Notes under the pieces: generated by a model
The model's input: the letters and a program-made list of their open reading frames with translations, nothing else
Databases searched by the model: none
Told to the model about the DNA's origin: nothing
Origin: Euryodendron excelsum
Taxonomy: Eukaryota; Streptophyta; Magnoliopsida; Ericales; Pentaphylacaceae
Direction of reading: 5' to 3'
DNA: 64,000 bases
Assembly: GCA_033060915.1 (NCBI GenBank)
Contig: CM065388.1
Span: forward strand, 34,351,501 to 34,415,500
Translations under genes and position numbers: made by a program
Part shown: piece after piece, positions 32,579 through 43,883 of the stretch
How the letters are laid out: every line of letters starts with the position of its first letter
Position numbering within the stretch: position 1 is the stretch's first letter

Positions 32579-33590
32579 CTAACACTCTTATGTCGTCTCC
32601 CATGAAGATGTAAATCTCTCCATTACTAAGCTGGCGGGTTTGGTGGAACCCCTACAAAGAATTGCATATATGATTAATGGCTCCTGTATCTACCCACCAT
32701 GTACAAGTAGATAACACCGCTAAACATGTTTTAACTACTAGTGAATAATATTTACCTTTGTTGTTCTGTTTGGCTAGATAAACCGGACATTGCAACTTTC
32801 ACTGTCCCGACTGCTTGCAAACGAAACACTTATCCTTCAGCTTTTTCATTCCTCCTTGAGGTCCATGAGGTGCCTGAGGAATTGTCTTTGTTTTCTGAAC
32901 CTTTTTCTACTTCTTCTTTCCTTTCGGTTTAGAAGTAGAACTTTTCTCAACAACTAGAGCAACAAGTGGCTTTTTTATAAGGCCCTCAGCTGCTTGAAAC
33001 TCTTTAAGAAGCTCTGCCATTGAATAAGAGAACTTATTCATATTGTAGTTCAAGCAAAACTGCTTAAAGTAATCAAGCAGGGACTAGAGAATGATATCAA
33101 CTTAGGTTTCCCCATTGATTTAAGCTCCAAGGATCTTTAGTTCATTCAGAAGACTCATCATCTTTAGAACATGATCCCTCATTGGGGTCCCTTTAACTAT
33201 AGTCGTGTTCATCAGGTCTCTCATGGCAACCAGTCTAGCAACACAATTTTGATCCCTAAACATATCTTTGAGGCTCTTCATCATATCATAGGCAGTAGAC
33301 ATAACCTGATACTAATGTTGCAAAACATTCGACATAAATGCCAAAATATAACACCGTAATATCTCATCAGCCTTTATCTATTTCTAGTAAACCTGGGTTT
33401 TCTCATCGGTTACCCCCTCACCAGGTTGCTGTGGACAGACCTCTGTGAACACAAACTTGTACTATTCTACAATCAGCATAATATCCAAATTCATTTTCTA
33501 GTAAATATAATTTGGTTTAATTAGTTTGTTTTCTTTGAGAATAATATCATGTGGATTAAAAGCCATTTTAATTCTAAGAATCACATATTA
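32579..33590 (-). pseudogene. Ty1-copia gag and protease remnant
   Basis: Upstream half of the copia element whose pol remnant is at 11235-13926. Read right to left, 33302-33120 encodes a gag stretch (MKSLKDMFRDQNCVARLVAMRDL, shortened here). A zinc knuckle CFVCKQSGQ…QCP lies at about 32830-32780, and the protease active site WWVDTGA with DTG intact is at about 32700-32680. An ATG near 33566 fits a gag start. Several stops break the frame. The segment is bounded by the two inserted elements: the Del-like LTR at 32578 and the PMD element at 33788. Confidence 0.78.
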
Positions 33591-33782
33591 TAACAAAATA
33601 TGATAAATAATAATAAACTTAGAATTCAATAATTAAAATATGATTCTCTCTACTAATATTTTAAAAGAATCTGCCAACAGTCTACTATACCGTAAATAGC
33701 ATGCCTCGATAGGAGGTCGTCTACTATTCAATATTTATCTAGACAAGTCAATACCTATTAACTTTACTACCTAGGAAAGTGA
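33591..33782 (-). other. Copia 5' leader, proximal part
   Basis: AT-rich noncoding sequence between the likely copia gag start and the insertion site of the giant-LTR element. The leader resumes at 52420. It ends in CTATG (33783-33787), the target duplication. Confidence 0.5.
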
Positions 33783-36700
33783 CTATGTGTCGCGCCCAGA
33801 TTTTTCGTACTCGAGGAATACTCACACAAGCGGGAAAAATGCTGTACTCTCTCGTTAGAACTCACCCTCCTAAAAGAATGAGTGGGACTAGGTTTGAATT
33901 GAAAATTGATTTGAATAAAGGGCTTTTGAAAAAGATTCGGAATTGCCACCTAACTTAATTAAGGTGAGTTAGGTCACCTAAAAACTAAGCATAATCCGAA
34001 AACTATACTTAGGGTTTTTGGAAAAAGGTTTTTTAAAATATCTCCTCAAGAGAGGGTTTTTAAGAAAATAGGTTGTTTAGCAACCTTTGGAAAACATTTA
34101 GCCCTTTTTGAAAAATAACTTCTTTTTGGTCTTTGAAAACAGTGATTCTAAGTTCGGAGGTTGGTTACGTGTAGGGAAGACGCACTAAGCTATCACCCTA
34201 CCCCGCCCTTTCGGTACCTACATGTCAATCTACCCTAGATTAACCCATGAGAGTCTTCAACTAACTATAGTTCAATCCTATTCACTTTGAAAAACAATGT
34301 TTGAAAACTAACATGATGCATGGTATGCAAGTGCGAGAAAAGAGAACTGAAAAATAGATTTGAAAAGAAATTGATTTGAAATTGATTTGATTTGGAAAAT
34401 AGATTTGAAGAGATGGAATTGAAATTAGAAAGCTTGAAAATTGAAAGTAGAAATTTGAAAATAGAAATTTGAAATTGAAATTTAAGATTTGAGAAGATTT
34501 TGAAAACCACACCCATGAGGGTGGAATTGAAAGTTTGAAAAGTATTGTGACCGCACCTATGAAGGTTGCCTACGTATCCCTTTGGGGGAATCAGGTCAGT
34601 CGTAGTTCGGACTGGAGTCCGATTGAAAAGGGAAGAGTTGATTTAAAGAAAGAGATTGAATTGGAAATTGAAAGTAGAAGATTGAGAGATTGAACTTTGA
34701 ATAGAGGATTGAAAATTGGAATTTGCAATTTTGGAATTGAAAAGATTGAATTTTGATTTAAAAAGATCGAACTTGGAAGAAAAATTTAGACTTGTTTTGA
34801 AAAGACAGAGGTTTAGGAAACCTAGACTTAGGAAAGGAAAGAGACTTAGGAAAGACTCAAGAGTTTAAGAAAGGTTGGATTTAGGAAATGTTTGAATTAG
34901 GAAAGGTTCGATTTAGGAAAGTGTCATTTTTGAAAGGTTTCGAAATTAGAAAAGTTTTCAGTTTTTTAGGAAAGTTTTCATTTTAAGAAAGTTTTGAAAT
35001 TAGGAAAGTTTTCATTTTAGGAAAGTTTTGAAATTAGTAAAATTTTGAATTTAGAAAGTTTTTGAGATAGGAAAGGTTTTAAGATTAGGAAAGTTTTGAA
35101 TTTAAGAAATTTTGGAAATTGGAAAGTTTTAAAAATTGGAAAGTTTCGTTTTAGGAAAGGTTTGAAAAAGGAAAGTTTTCAATTTAGGAAATGTTTGAAT
35201 TAAGAAAGTTTTGAGTTTAGAAAAATCTTAGATTTGAAAAGATTTTGAAGTTTTGGAAAGTTTAGAATTTAGAAAGTTTTTAGGTTTAGAAAGATTTAAC
35301 TTAAGAAGGTTTCAAATTTAGAAAGTTTAGAATTTGGAAAGATTTCAAATTTAGAAAGTTTAAGATTTAGAAAGTTTAAGATTTTTAGAAAATCTTGAGA
35401 TTAGAAAAGGTTTGAATTTAGGAAGAGTTTGGAAATATTAGGTTTAAAAAGTTACGATTCCAAAAGAGAGTAGAATTAGAAAAGGGTTGAATTAGGAAAG
35501 ATTTGAAAGTTGAGTTTTAAAGTTTAGGAAAGATTTTTATGTTCAAGTTTTGGAAACTTAAGATTTAGGAAAGTAGAAGTTTAGGAATGATTTGAATTAG
35601 GAAAGAGTTGGATTTTGAAATTTAAGGAAAGGTTTAAAGTTTAGGTTTAGGAAACTTATGGTTTAGGAAGGAATTGAATTAGGAAAGGTTTGGATTAGGA
35701 AGGGATTGGATTTTATTTCTAAAAGAGAAAGGTTGGATTTTATTTCCAAAAGCGGAGGACGGGATCTAGTTTCCTAAACGGGGAGATTTGATTTGGTTTC
35801 CTAAAGGGAAGATAGGATTTGGCGAGGATTTGAAAAGGGAGATTCTAGAAACCCTAAATTTGAAAAATTATAGTTTCGACGTAGAAAATAGGTTTTGGAA
35901 ACGTGTATCGTTCGGATGTGAAAACAAGGGGTTTTGGAAACTTAGGTTTGGGGCAAAGTTTGAAAATCATATTTTTGGGAAAAAGATTAGGGTTTCCTAA
36001 TTGTGAGTTCTAAGGCTTGACTTGGGCTTCTAAGGAAAGAGTTTTTGAAAAGTGCGTTTTTGGAAACGAAGGTTTTCTAGAAGGGAAATCCTAGGGAGGA
36101 GTTTTTGGAAAGTGAATTTGGAAAGAGAGTTTTTGGAAAGATTTTTGGAAAGAAGGAGTTTTTGGAAAGTGTGTTTTTAGAAACGAAGATTTTAGAAGGA
36201 AAATCCTAGAGGGGAATTTCTATAAGGGAGATTTTGAAGAAAGAGTTTTTGAAAAGATTTTTGGAAGGAGAGTTTTAGGAAAGTATAATGAAAAAGAGAT
36301 TTTTAGGGAGAGATTTTTGAAGAGAGAGTTTTTGGAAAGTATATAAAAACATCTCACTTTCCTAAAGCGATTCTAGCCATAAGAGGGCTAGAACCACTTT
36401 AAGAAAGTGGTTTTAAAAAGAAGGTTTGAAAATATAGACCGTATTGGTCACCTTTAATGTAACACTTTCCTAAAGCAATCCTAGCCATGGAAAAGCTAGA
36501 ATCACCCTAGGATTGTGGTTTTGAAAACAAGTTTTCGAAAAAGAGATTTTGATGCAATTTTGAAAACAAGTTGAAAACGATTTTGAAAACAACTTTGAAA
36601 ACGGATTTTTGGAAGATGCAAGACTATGATATGCACAATGCAATTTGGGGTCGTGAACATACAAGGTTAAGGCTTCACCACATAATCAAGGGGGCCGGAC

Positions 36701-37223
36701 CCACGTGGTCTTTGGTTAGACTAGAAGAAAGCCCCCGACACGGTGACTCTCCAATAGCCCAATCCTACACATGGACCGGGAATCTCCTTGTTTCAAGCAT
36801 GTAAAGAAAGGGGGGGAAAGAGATGGGGGAGTAAAATAGAGAAAACCCAAGTGGGTTAGGAGAGAGAAAAGAGAGGGGGGAAGTGCGGAAATTTAAATAG
36901 GGAGCCTACCTTGTTTCTTGTTTATTTTGCGCGCCGCGCTGTCTTCAGTCTTCGGTCTTTGTCTTGATCTTCACCTTCAGCCTTCAAGAGTTGTCTTCAA
37001 GCTTTGGATGGCAGCTCTTCAAGTCTTCAAAGGATGGTTAAAGGCTAGCGTATGAGTGTACGGGGGAGTGTATGAGTGTATGGGAGGCTAGGGTTTGTGT
37101 ATAGTGGCTAGGGTTTAGAAAACCTGAGGTGGCTAGGGTTTTTGAGGTGCTCGAGCTCTGTATATCGAAATATATGATTTCTGGGTTAAGTTTGCAGACC
37201 CTTTCACGTTGAATGAGGCTTTG

Positions 37224-37231
37224 TATTTATA
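37224..37231 (-). promoter_or_regulatory. TATA box of the PMD element 3' LTR
   Basis: TATAAATA on the minus strand with the GGCGCCACT-N3-AGTGGCGCC palindrome about 55 bp upstream (37286-37306). From this LTR transcription would run leftwards into the flanking copia remnant. Confidence 0.72.
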
Positions 37232-38159
37232 GAAGTTGGACAAACCTGGCGCCTGTTGCAGTGGCACCAGGGCAAACTTTACACTGGCGCCACTCCTAGT
37301 GGCGCCAGGCCATTTTTTGGCTTGGTGCCAGCCAATTAGGAAAGGTTTAAGGTCGGCAAGCAACGTATCTTTGACTAGATTTGGGCGCCTGTACTAGTGA
37401 CTACCATGTAATTTTTAGCCTAGCTTCACTAGAAGTGACTCCGGAAAGTCTGGGAATGATTTGAAGGAGCCAGGAATGACCCGGAAGGCCGGAAAGGAGC
37501 AGGAACACCTAGAATAGTGCCCTGGAGGTATTTGAGTTGAAAAATGAGGATAAAAATGGGTCAGAAGGGTTGACCGGGCCTTTAGGGGCAAAACGGTCAA
37601 TCGGACTGGGAAGCTGCCGAGGCGAACTTAGACTGTCCCGGAAGAAGACTTGGGATCTGGAAACATTATTTAGAATGTTCCCAGTGGTTGCTGGTTTGAT
37701 TTCCTGGGCCGGCGTGGTCGAAAAAGAGACCGGCCCACCAGGGACAAAACGGTCATTTTGTACCGAGTTTGCCGAGACTGACTCCGAATGATCCGGAAAG
37801 GTAAAGGGGAGTTGAGATTACTATAAAAAGTAATCATAGGAGGTTACCGGTTTCATACCCAGAGCTGGTGTGGTCGAAAAAGAAGACCGGCCCTCTAGGG
37901 GCAAAACGGTCATTTTGTGCTAGGTTGGCCGGAACTGACTCGGAATGATTCGGAAAGGTAAAGGAAGGTTGAGAACACTATAAAAAGTATTCTCGAGACA
38001 TTACCGGTTTGATACCCAGAGCCGGTGTGGTTCCCGGGGCGTTCGGATGCCTAGGGGCAAAATGGTCATCTTGACCGGAAAGTCTCGGAAAATGTCCACA
38101 CGACAATTTGGACATTTTTCACCAAAGTGGGCTAACAGACACTGGTGTTGACCTAGGTT

Positions 38160-38560
38160 TTGAGTGTTTCCGCCACTCTAATGGTGTGAGTATTTCCGCT
38201 ACGCGGACGGGATTGATGATTTGTGAGTATTTCCGTACTCGGACGGGGTTGATGATTTATGAGTATTTCCGCTACTCTAACGGCTTTGTGAGTATTTCCG
38301 CTACTCTAACGGCTTGGTGAGTAGTTTTGCTACTCGGACCGTCTCGAGGAATAAACTATCTCGAGAGAGGGATTTGAAAAGGGGTCTTATCGTCTCCGAA
38401 GAGACGTGCCTGGATTGGAACCGTCTCGAGGAATAAATTGTCTCGAGAGAGGGATTGGAAAGGGGTCTTACCACCTCCGAAGAGACGTGCCTGGATTGTG
38501 AGTGTTTCCGCCACTCTAACGGTTTTGTGAGTAGTTTTGCTACTCGGACCGTCTAAGGGC
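38160..38560 (-). repeat. Short U3 tandem repeats with TCTAACGG / CTCGAG boxes
   Basis: Units of roughly 30-40 bp, GTGAGTATTTCCGCTACTC followed by TAACGG or GGACGG, at about 38165-38345 and again near 38495-38560. Between them are two ~85-bp units starting GACCGTCTCGAGGAATAAA. Equivalent arrays are at 51820-52240 and, complemented, 23150-23640. Confidence 0.82.
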
Positions 38561-38728
38561 ATTTTGGTCATTTTGCCTCTATTTGGGCCTGACAGGCCCG
38601 CGAAGCGATGGAAAGACGGAATTTGGACCTAGAGAATTGGTTTCGATAGGAATATGCCCACAATGACTTGAAAACAAGTCTAGACGAAGTGTAGACTGCC
38701 GAGCGGTCAAAAATGGGGTGCTTACAGC

Positions 38729-38745
38729 TACCCCTCTTTTTTTGT
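38729..38745 (-). other. Polypurine tract of the PMD element
   Basis: Minus strand AAAAAAAGAGGGGTAGC runs directly up to the LTR start TGTAAGCACC. It is the primer site for plus-strand synthesis, and its position confirms the 3' LTR boundary and the minus orientation of the element. Confidence 0.85.
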
Positions 38746-38918
38746 CTTTGCTTGTCAAAGACAGAAAACGATAAGAGTAAGTGTCCCATGTTGACCGCGA
38801 GGCAGTCGGAGGGACGGACACTGGAAATCCTTCGACAACGGGAGTCGAAAACGGATAACGGGCCAAAAAAGCCTTCGAAAACGAGTTTCGGCGGGAAAAA
38901 GGGCAAAACTACCCAGAA

Positions 38919-38990
38919 TTTATAACTAACGCCACTAGCAGTGGCACCTTTGGCAAAAATTTCCTGGCACCTCTGCTAGTGGCGCCAGTT
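38919..38990 (+). promoter_or_regulatory. Possible promoter of the antisense PMD gene: TATA-like box and paired palindromes
   Basis: AATTTATAACT (38916-38926) is followed at once by GCCACT-AGC-AGTGGC (38931-38945) and, 20 bp on, by TGGCAC…CTAGTGGCGCCAG (38964-38987). The paired-palindrome design is the one found beside the TATA box of the giant LTRs. A likely 5'-UTR exon with GCCGGA repeats and a GTGAGT donor at 39190 follows. The promoter role is inferred. Confidence 0.4.
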
Positions 38991-41917
38991 TTGAAGTTAA
39001 AACCAGAAAATTCTGGTTCGAACGCTTACGGGATTTTGGAGAGTTTTCGCAAATTTGTGAGGCATTGGGAGGAATCTGTCTTGGACATTGAAGGAGCACT
39101 CCTTGGGGACCACGGGTGATTGCCGGAAGGAGACCACGTCGCCGGAAAAGTCGCCGGAGGAGAAGATTTCACCGAAGAACTTCCAAAAGGTGAGTTTTCA
39201 AATTTTTTGTTGATTTTGATGTGTAAAACTTCGTTTGAATCATGTGAATAGTGGAAATTAATGTTTTGATATGTTTTGAACACTTTGGTGATGTTGTTTT
39301 TGCATTTTGATGGTTGTTTGATTGAATTTGAGTGATTATATGTAAATGTGTGAAGGGGGTTTTCTGCAGGAATAGGAAATTTGTTCCTATAAGCATGGGT
39401 ATTGGGTTTTCTGGCCATGTTTTTGTGCAATATGCCTTAGAAAAATGTGTTTAACAACCGTATGAAGTTTCGTGATTTTTTGAAAACTCGGTGAATTTTT
39501 GATTTTTTGAAAAATAGAAAAATATTTAGAAAATTAGAAAAAAATTAGAAAATTCAAGAAATTGATGAAATTTTTGAAGTTTGAAATTTGAAAAAATGTA
39601 GGAATATTTTGAAAACATTTGAGGTGATTTTGAAAAATTTTGGAAGCCTTTTGAAAACCATTGATTTATTTGAAAAATAAAACATGAGTTTTGAAAATTT
39701 TGAAAAGTTGAAAAGTGTGCACGGGTGCCATTGTTATGTGATTGTGGCGTTGGAAGGTGCATATTTTGTGTTTTGTGTTGATGTCATGGGTGTTGTAGGG
39801 GCCATTTTTAAACGAGACTCTGCCTAAATTTTTAGAAATTATGGAAAGAGTTGGTTAAAATCTTATAAATAAAATCTTTTTGAAGGGAAAACGCAGAGAA
39901 CCCTTGAGATGTGATTTGGAGTTGGAAAATCAAAATGTGTGAAAATTTTGTTTTTGATTTGTTATTCAAAATCCTTTATTTGTTTTGTGTTATTTGTTTG
40001 TTTTATTTTACTGTTATTTAAACTGCATGGATGGTATATTAACATCACTTACCTTGGCTTACCTTTTTAGGATGGCAGATGCAGGTGATGACGGTTCTGA
40101 GAGGAGGCGCCACTCGGGGAAGGCGGCCCGGACAGATTCTGCTGGTGGCTCTAGTCGGTCTAGAGGTAGTCGATGATCTACCCGACGATCTTCATCCAGC
40201 CAGAGCGGGCAGGGGAGTAGACTACCTGTCGACCCTTTTCCTCCGGTTGAGCAGGCTTTTGCCGAGGAGATTGATGCCGAGGAGGAGGTACCGGGCCTTA
40301 GGGATCAGGTGACCGGCTATGGGAGAGCTTCTTCCAGGCATAGGCAGACAGACGCTGACTTGGGAGATCTGCAGATACCAGATGTCCCACCACTCGGGGA
40401 TTTGGCCTATCATCCTAGTGTATACTCCAGACAGCATTTGCCACCTCTGCGGGTACATACAGATTTTCGAGGAGCTGTTCATCAGGTTTTTGTGACCATG
40501 CAGCAGGCTGCCCCATCATACCACGCCTTCTTGGCAGAGATCGGATTCGGCGCTTTCATGGGATTACAAGCGAACCGCCTGAACCGACATTTAGTACTAG
40601 CGTTGGTTGAGCGGTGGTTCGGGGAGACTGGGACCTTCCATTTCGTTGGCTTCGAGTTAGGCCCCATTCCTTTAGATTGGGCAATTATTACAGGACTCTC
40701 CTTTGTCGGCCGGCGGATCACCCTACACCCAGTCAGCAGGGATGAGGCTTGTTTGCTGTTGGATTTACCCCAGCCTGAGCGTTCTGCCTTCCCAGTCTCT
40801 TGGATTAGTCAGGGTGAGCGTACTTTTGCTACTGAGCCATCGCCTGCCAGGTGGGACATCATAAGACGGCGACTTGTGTTGTACATCATCTTTAGCTGCT
40901 TCTGCAACAACAACAAGTCACTCGTGCCGTGTTGTTTGGTGAGTATAGTAGTTGATCTGGGAGCTTTGTCTGAGTTAGACTGGGGGTCCTTTTCTTTTGG
41001 CTGCTTTCTTCGATCGATGCGGGTTCAAACTTCTTCTCGTTGGGGCAGCATGACTAGCTTTTGGCCCTTCCTTGTCTGGTGGAGTTACGAGTACCTGCCG
41101 GTGCGTCGTCCTGCAGTATTTGAGGATGATCTCTATCCTCGTGCTTTGAGGTGGGCTCGTGACCGGGTAGCCCAGCGATCGGAGATTACTGACTTCGTGA
41201 CACTCCGGGCTAACCTGGAGTTGATTGAGGCGAAGGATGTGACCTGGCGGCCCTTCATTGGATCAGTCCATTACGAGATAGTCCAGTACCTTGTCCCGTT
41301 GTCCTTGTCAAGAGCTGCTTTTCTCAGTGATGACACCTGGGAGTCCTATCTTGAAGAGCGGCATTGGCGACAGTTTCACGAGGAGTTTCGATCAGCAGGG
41401 GCTCCGCCAGAGTATATGTTTGGAGCCCTGGTGGCCAGAGTGCCCATCCCCTACCAGGAGCGCCAGCCAGGTGCCGAGTTCTTGCTTCCTCCAGATACGG
41501 ATTACGCTGTGCACTTTGGAGCCCATTCGGTTAGTGCCTTCACCCGATTTGAGGTAGTAGTCGGCGGGTACGCTGTTGGCTAGGAGGTGGTTGACCTATG
41601 GCGCCGTGCTGGAGGATATGTGCCCCAGGCCGAGTTTACTGCTGTGAGAGACCAGAGAGACCGGTACCAGATGGAGCGGGACCAGTACGAGGCCGAGGTA
41701 GCTTCCCTGACGGCTCGGTTATCTCAGATGGGTGGTGGGGGGGTAAATTATTCTCTCTTTGCTCCTTATTGCTCTGCTGTTGCTTAGCTCCTTTTGCTTG
41801 CAGCTGATTTTGGTTCTATCTTCCCTGCAGGATGGTGATGCTTCGAGTAGTTACCCTCCTCCTCCGATGCCGGGCTTCGGGGATTTTGATCCGGATGACA
41901 TCGACTTCGACCTGTGA
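38991..41917 (+). pseudogene. Plant mobile domain (PMD) protein gene carried in antisense by the giant-LTR element
   Basis: Gene opposite in strand to gag. A 5'-UTR exon ends at a donor AAAAG|GTGAGT (39189/39190), and the acceptor TTTTTAG ends at 40070, followed by ATG at 40072. The main exon runs to 41742, where GTAAAT begins an 88-bp intron ending CTGCAG at 41830. The last exon (41831-41917) keeps frame and ends with an Asp/Pro-rich tail and TGA. The protein has an Arg/Ser/Glu-rich start, then the PMD core: LNRHLVLALVERWFGETGTF, FELGPIPLDWAIITGLSFVG, and SSRWGSMTSFWPFLVWW. A short coiled coil (RDQRDRYQMERDQYEAEVAS) precedes the tail. Two in-frame stops break it, TGA at 40174 and TAG at 41581. 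PMD proteins (MAIN/MAIL type) act in the nucleus in gene and transposon silencing; others travel in transposons. This copy is likely a decayed passenger. Confidence 0.85.
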
Positions 41918-43883
41918 TAGATGCCCCTTGTGGAGACTTTGATCCTCTTTTGCCCTTGGTCCCTAAGTTATATTTATGTTAGACAATTTTATTCTGATAT
42001 TTTGTACAAAAACGAATGTTTATGGTACTTAGATGCATGGATTGACAGATACATTTATGACTTTTACAGCTAGGCATATGATCAGATGCATGTGATGTAT
42101 GATGACGCTAGATATTTATTCCATGAGTTGATGTTGGTGACTTCTATTTCTACAGGGAGTTATGTCCTATATATGCAAAGCTCATGCTGATTTTTTTTTT
42201 TTTTTTAACATATGCACAAGTTAGAAATATGTTAATAGAATGACACAAGGTGCTGTTAGACTTGTAGCCTTAGGAATGGTAACTCCCTCCTCTTCGGGGG
42301 TTTAGCCTTTCTTCTGGCTCAATCCTACCTCGATTGGATGATAGTACTTCGCACCTTTCTCAACCTCTTGACTGCCCCCCAACTTTCTATCCTAGGGTTA
42401 GTGTATAGGGTTATTGGGCTGAGACTCTCAACTCTCGGGGTCTTAGCAACAACTTACCTAACCTTTGGTAGAGCGATAAGTGGCCAGTCATTTCAATCCG
42501 AGAAGACTTTGTTTAGGACCGTAATGTAGGCTAGGTTATGGGGTTTTAGAAACAACGGGATATGTAGGCTCAAATTCAATGTTGTTTTTAGCAAGGTTTA
42601 GATCCAAGCTGTCCTTAACCGTTTTTCAGTAAGACTAGCATTTTTTTTTTTCTTTTTAGCTTTGGCAGTGAATCTAACTCATTTAGATCAAGCAATATGC
42701 TTTCAATCAGAGGGGACTTTAATAGGGTTGTAATGTAGGCCATGGTTTCGGGGTTTTGTAAGAAAGGGTAAAGGCTCAAACCTATTGTACCTACTGGGTT
42801 TCCTAGGATCACCTTTAAATTTCCTTCTTGCTTTTGACCACATATTTCTCAGGGTGAAAATAATCTTGTTCTTTCACCCTTTTCTATATACCTTTTTTAG
42901 ATAAACATGACTTTCTTCTCATTTGATCTTCTTATCATGCTTTTGAATATGACTCAATCATGGCTCCTTTAAGCCTTTCCATATAATCATGGATTTTTTT
43001 TTTTTTTTTGGCCTCTTGCCCCTTGGCAACTCCTTTCTTTTGCCCTTTCTTTCTATTTCTTTTCCTTTCTTTTATGAAACGAAACAATTCTTTAACCCTT
43101 TTCCCTTAAACCTTTTCCCTTGGTAGCTCAATATACCCAGTGTGAGCGGTAATCCCTAGGTTGGGGTTTTGTTAAGAAAAGATAAGTGGCTCAACGGGTT
43201 TGGCAAGGGGTTGCTTTTGACTGTATGGGAAATGAAATGAAGGCCTCTCTTCACTTTGAATTAGATTGCTTGATCCATAGAGTTTTCAACACTATCCTAA
43301 CATGATAGAGGTGGACAATACTCCTAGAGTTCTCAACTATTGTCTGCCCCAGTGTGGGGAGAACAGTCTTGGATCAGGGTTAACAAAGGAAATTTTCGCT
43401 TTCCGCGAGGCACTAGGGGTTAAGCAAGGGGAATATGAGCATATTTGTTCATTTGTTTATATGTGGGGGAATGAAAGATGGCTTCTTTGCATTTTGATAA
43501 ACTGGCCACACATCGCCTAGCCTCATAGTCTTGCAAGTGCTGCCTTTGGGTAGTATCCTCACCCATCCTTATTCTCTCTCTCTGTGGAAGGTTGGTCATT
43601 TGGCGAGTGGTTAACTCATGCTATCATCCCTTCAAGTTGGATCATTCCATAAGACAAACCATGCCCCTTGTGTAGAAAGTAGTCACTATTCCCAGGGAAG
43701 ACAAGACAACAGCAATGGAATAAAAGACTGTCATTTGATTATTGTTATTATTTTTACGAAAAGCATAAGGTTCTTCAACAATAAGAAAATGTATGTATTA
43801 ATTTAAAAACAAGAAGTAAAAGAGATAGAAAGAAAGTAAGTGAAACCACCCCTCTCTTGTACGCTTGTGCAAGAAACCCATTT
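41918..43883. other. Noncoding region with degenerate repeats between PMD gene and gag
   Basis: No coding frame is supported. The 3' flank of the PMD gene (to about 42150) is followed by diverged repeats of GTAATGTAGGCTAGGTT(A)TGGGGTTTT…AAG…GGCTCAA at about 42520, 42730 and 43150. There are poly-T runs at 42190-42206, 42642-42653 and 42991-43009. Pol would be expected here in an autonomous relative; none of its motifs is present on either strand. Confidence 0.65.

Larger units (their letters stand above)
33788..38726 (-). repeat. 3' LTR of the PMD element (4939 bp)
   Basis: TGTAAGCACC (at 38726) to GGGCGCGACA (at 33788), minus strand. It has U3 ~155-bp repeats (37540-38100), ~85-bp CTCGAG repeats and short TCTAACGG repeats (38160-38560), palindrome at 37286-37306, a TATA box at 37224-37231, telo-boxes near 37080-37145 and a purine-rich U5 (as read on plus) at 34310-36350. 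Confidence 0.93.
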
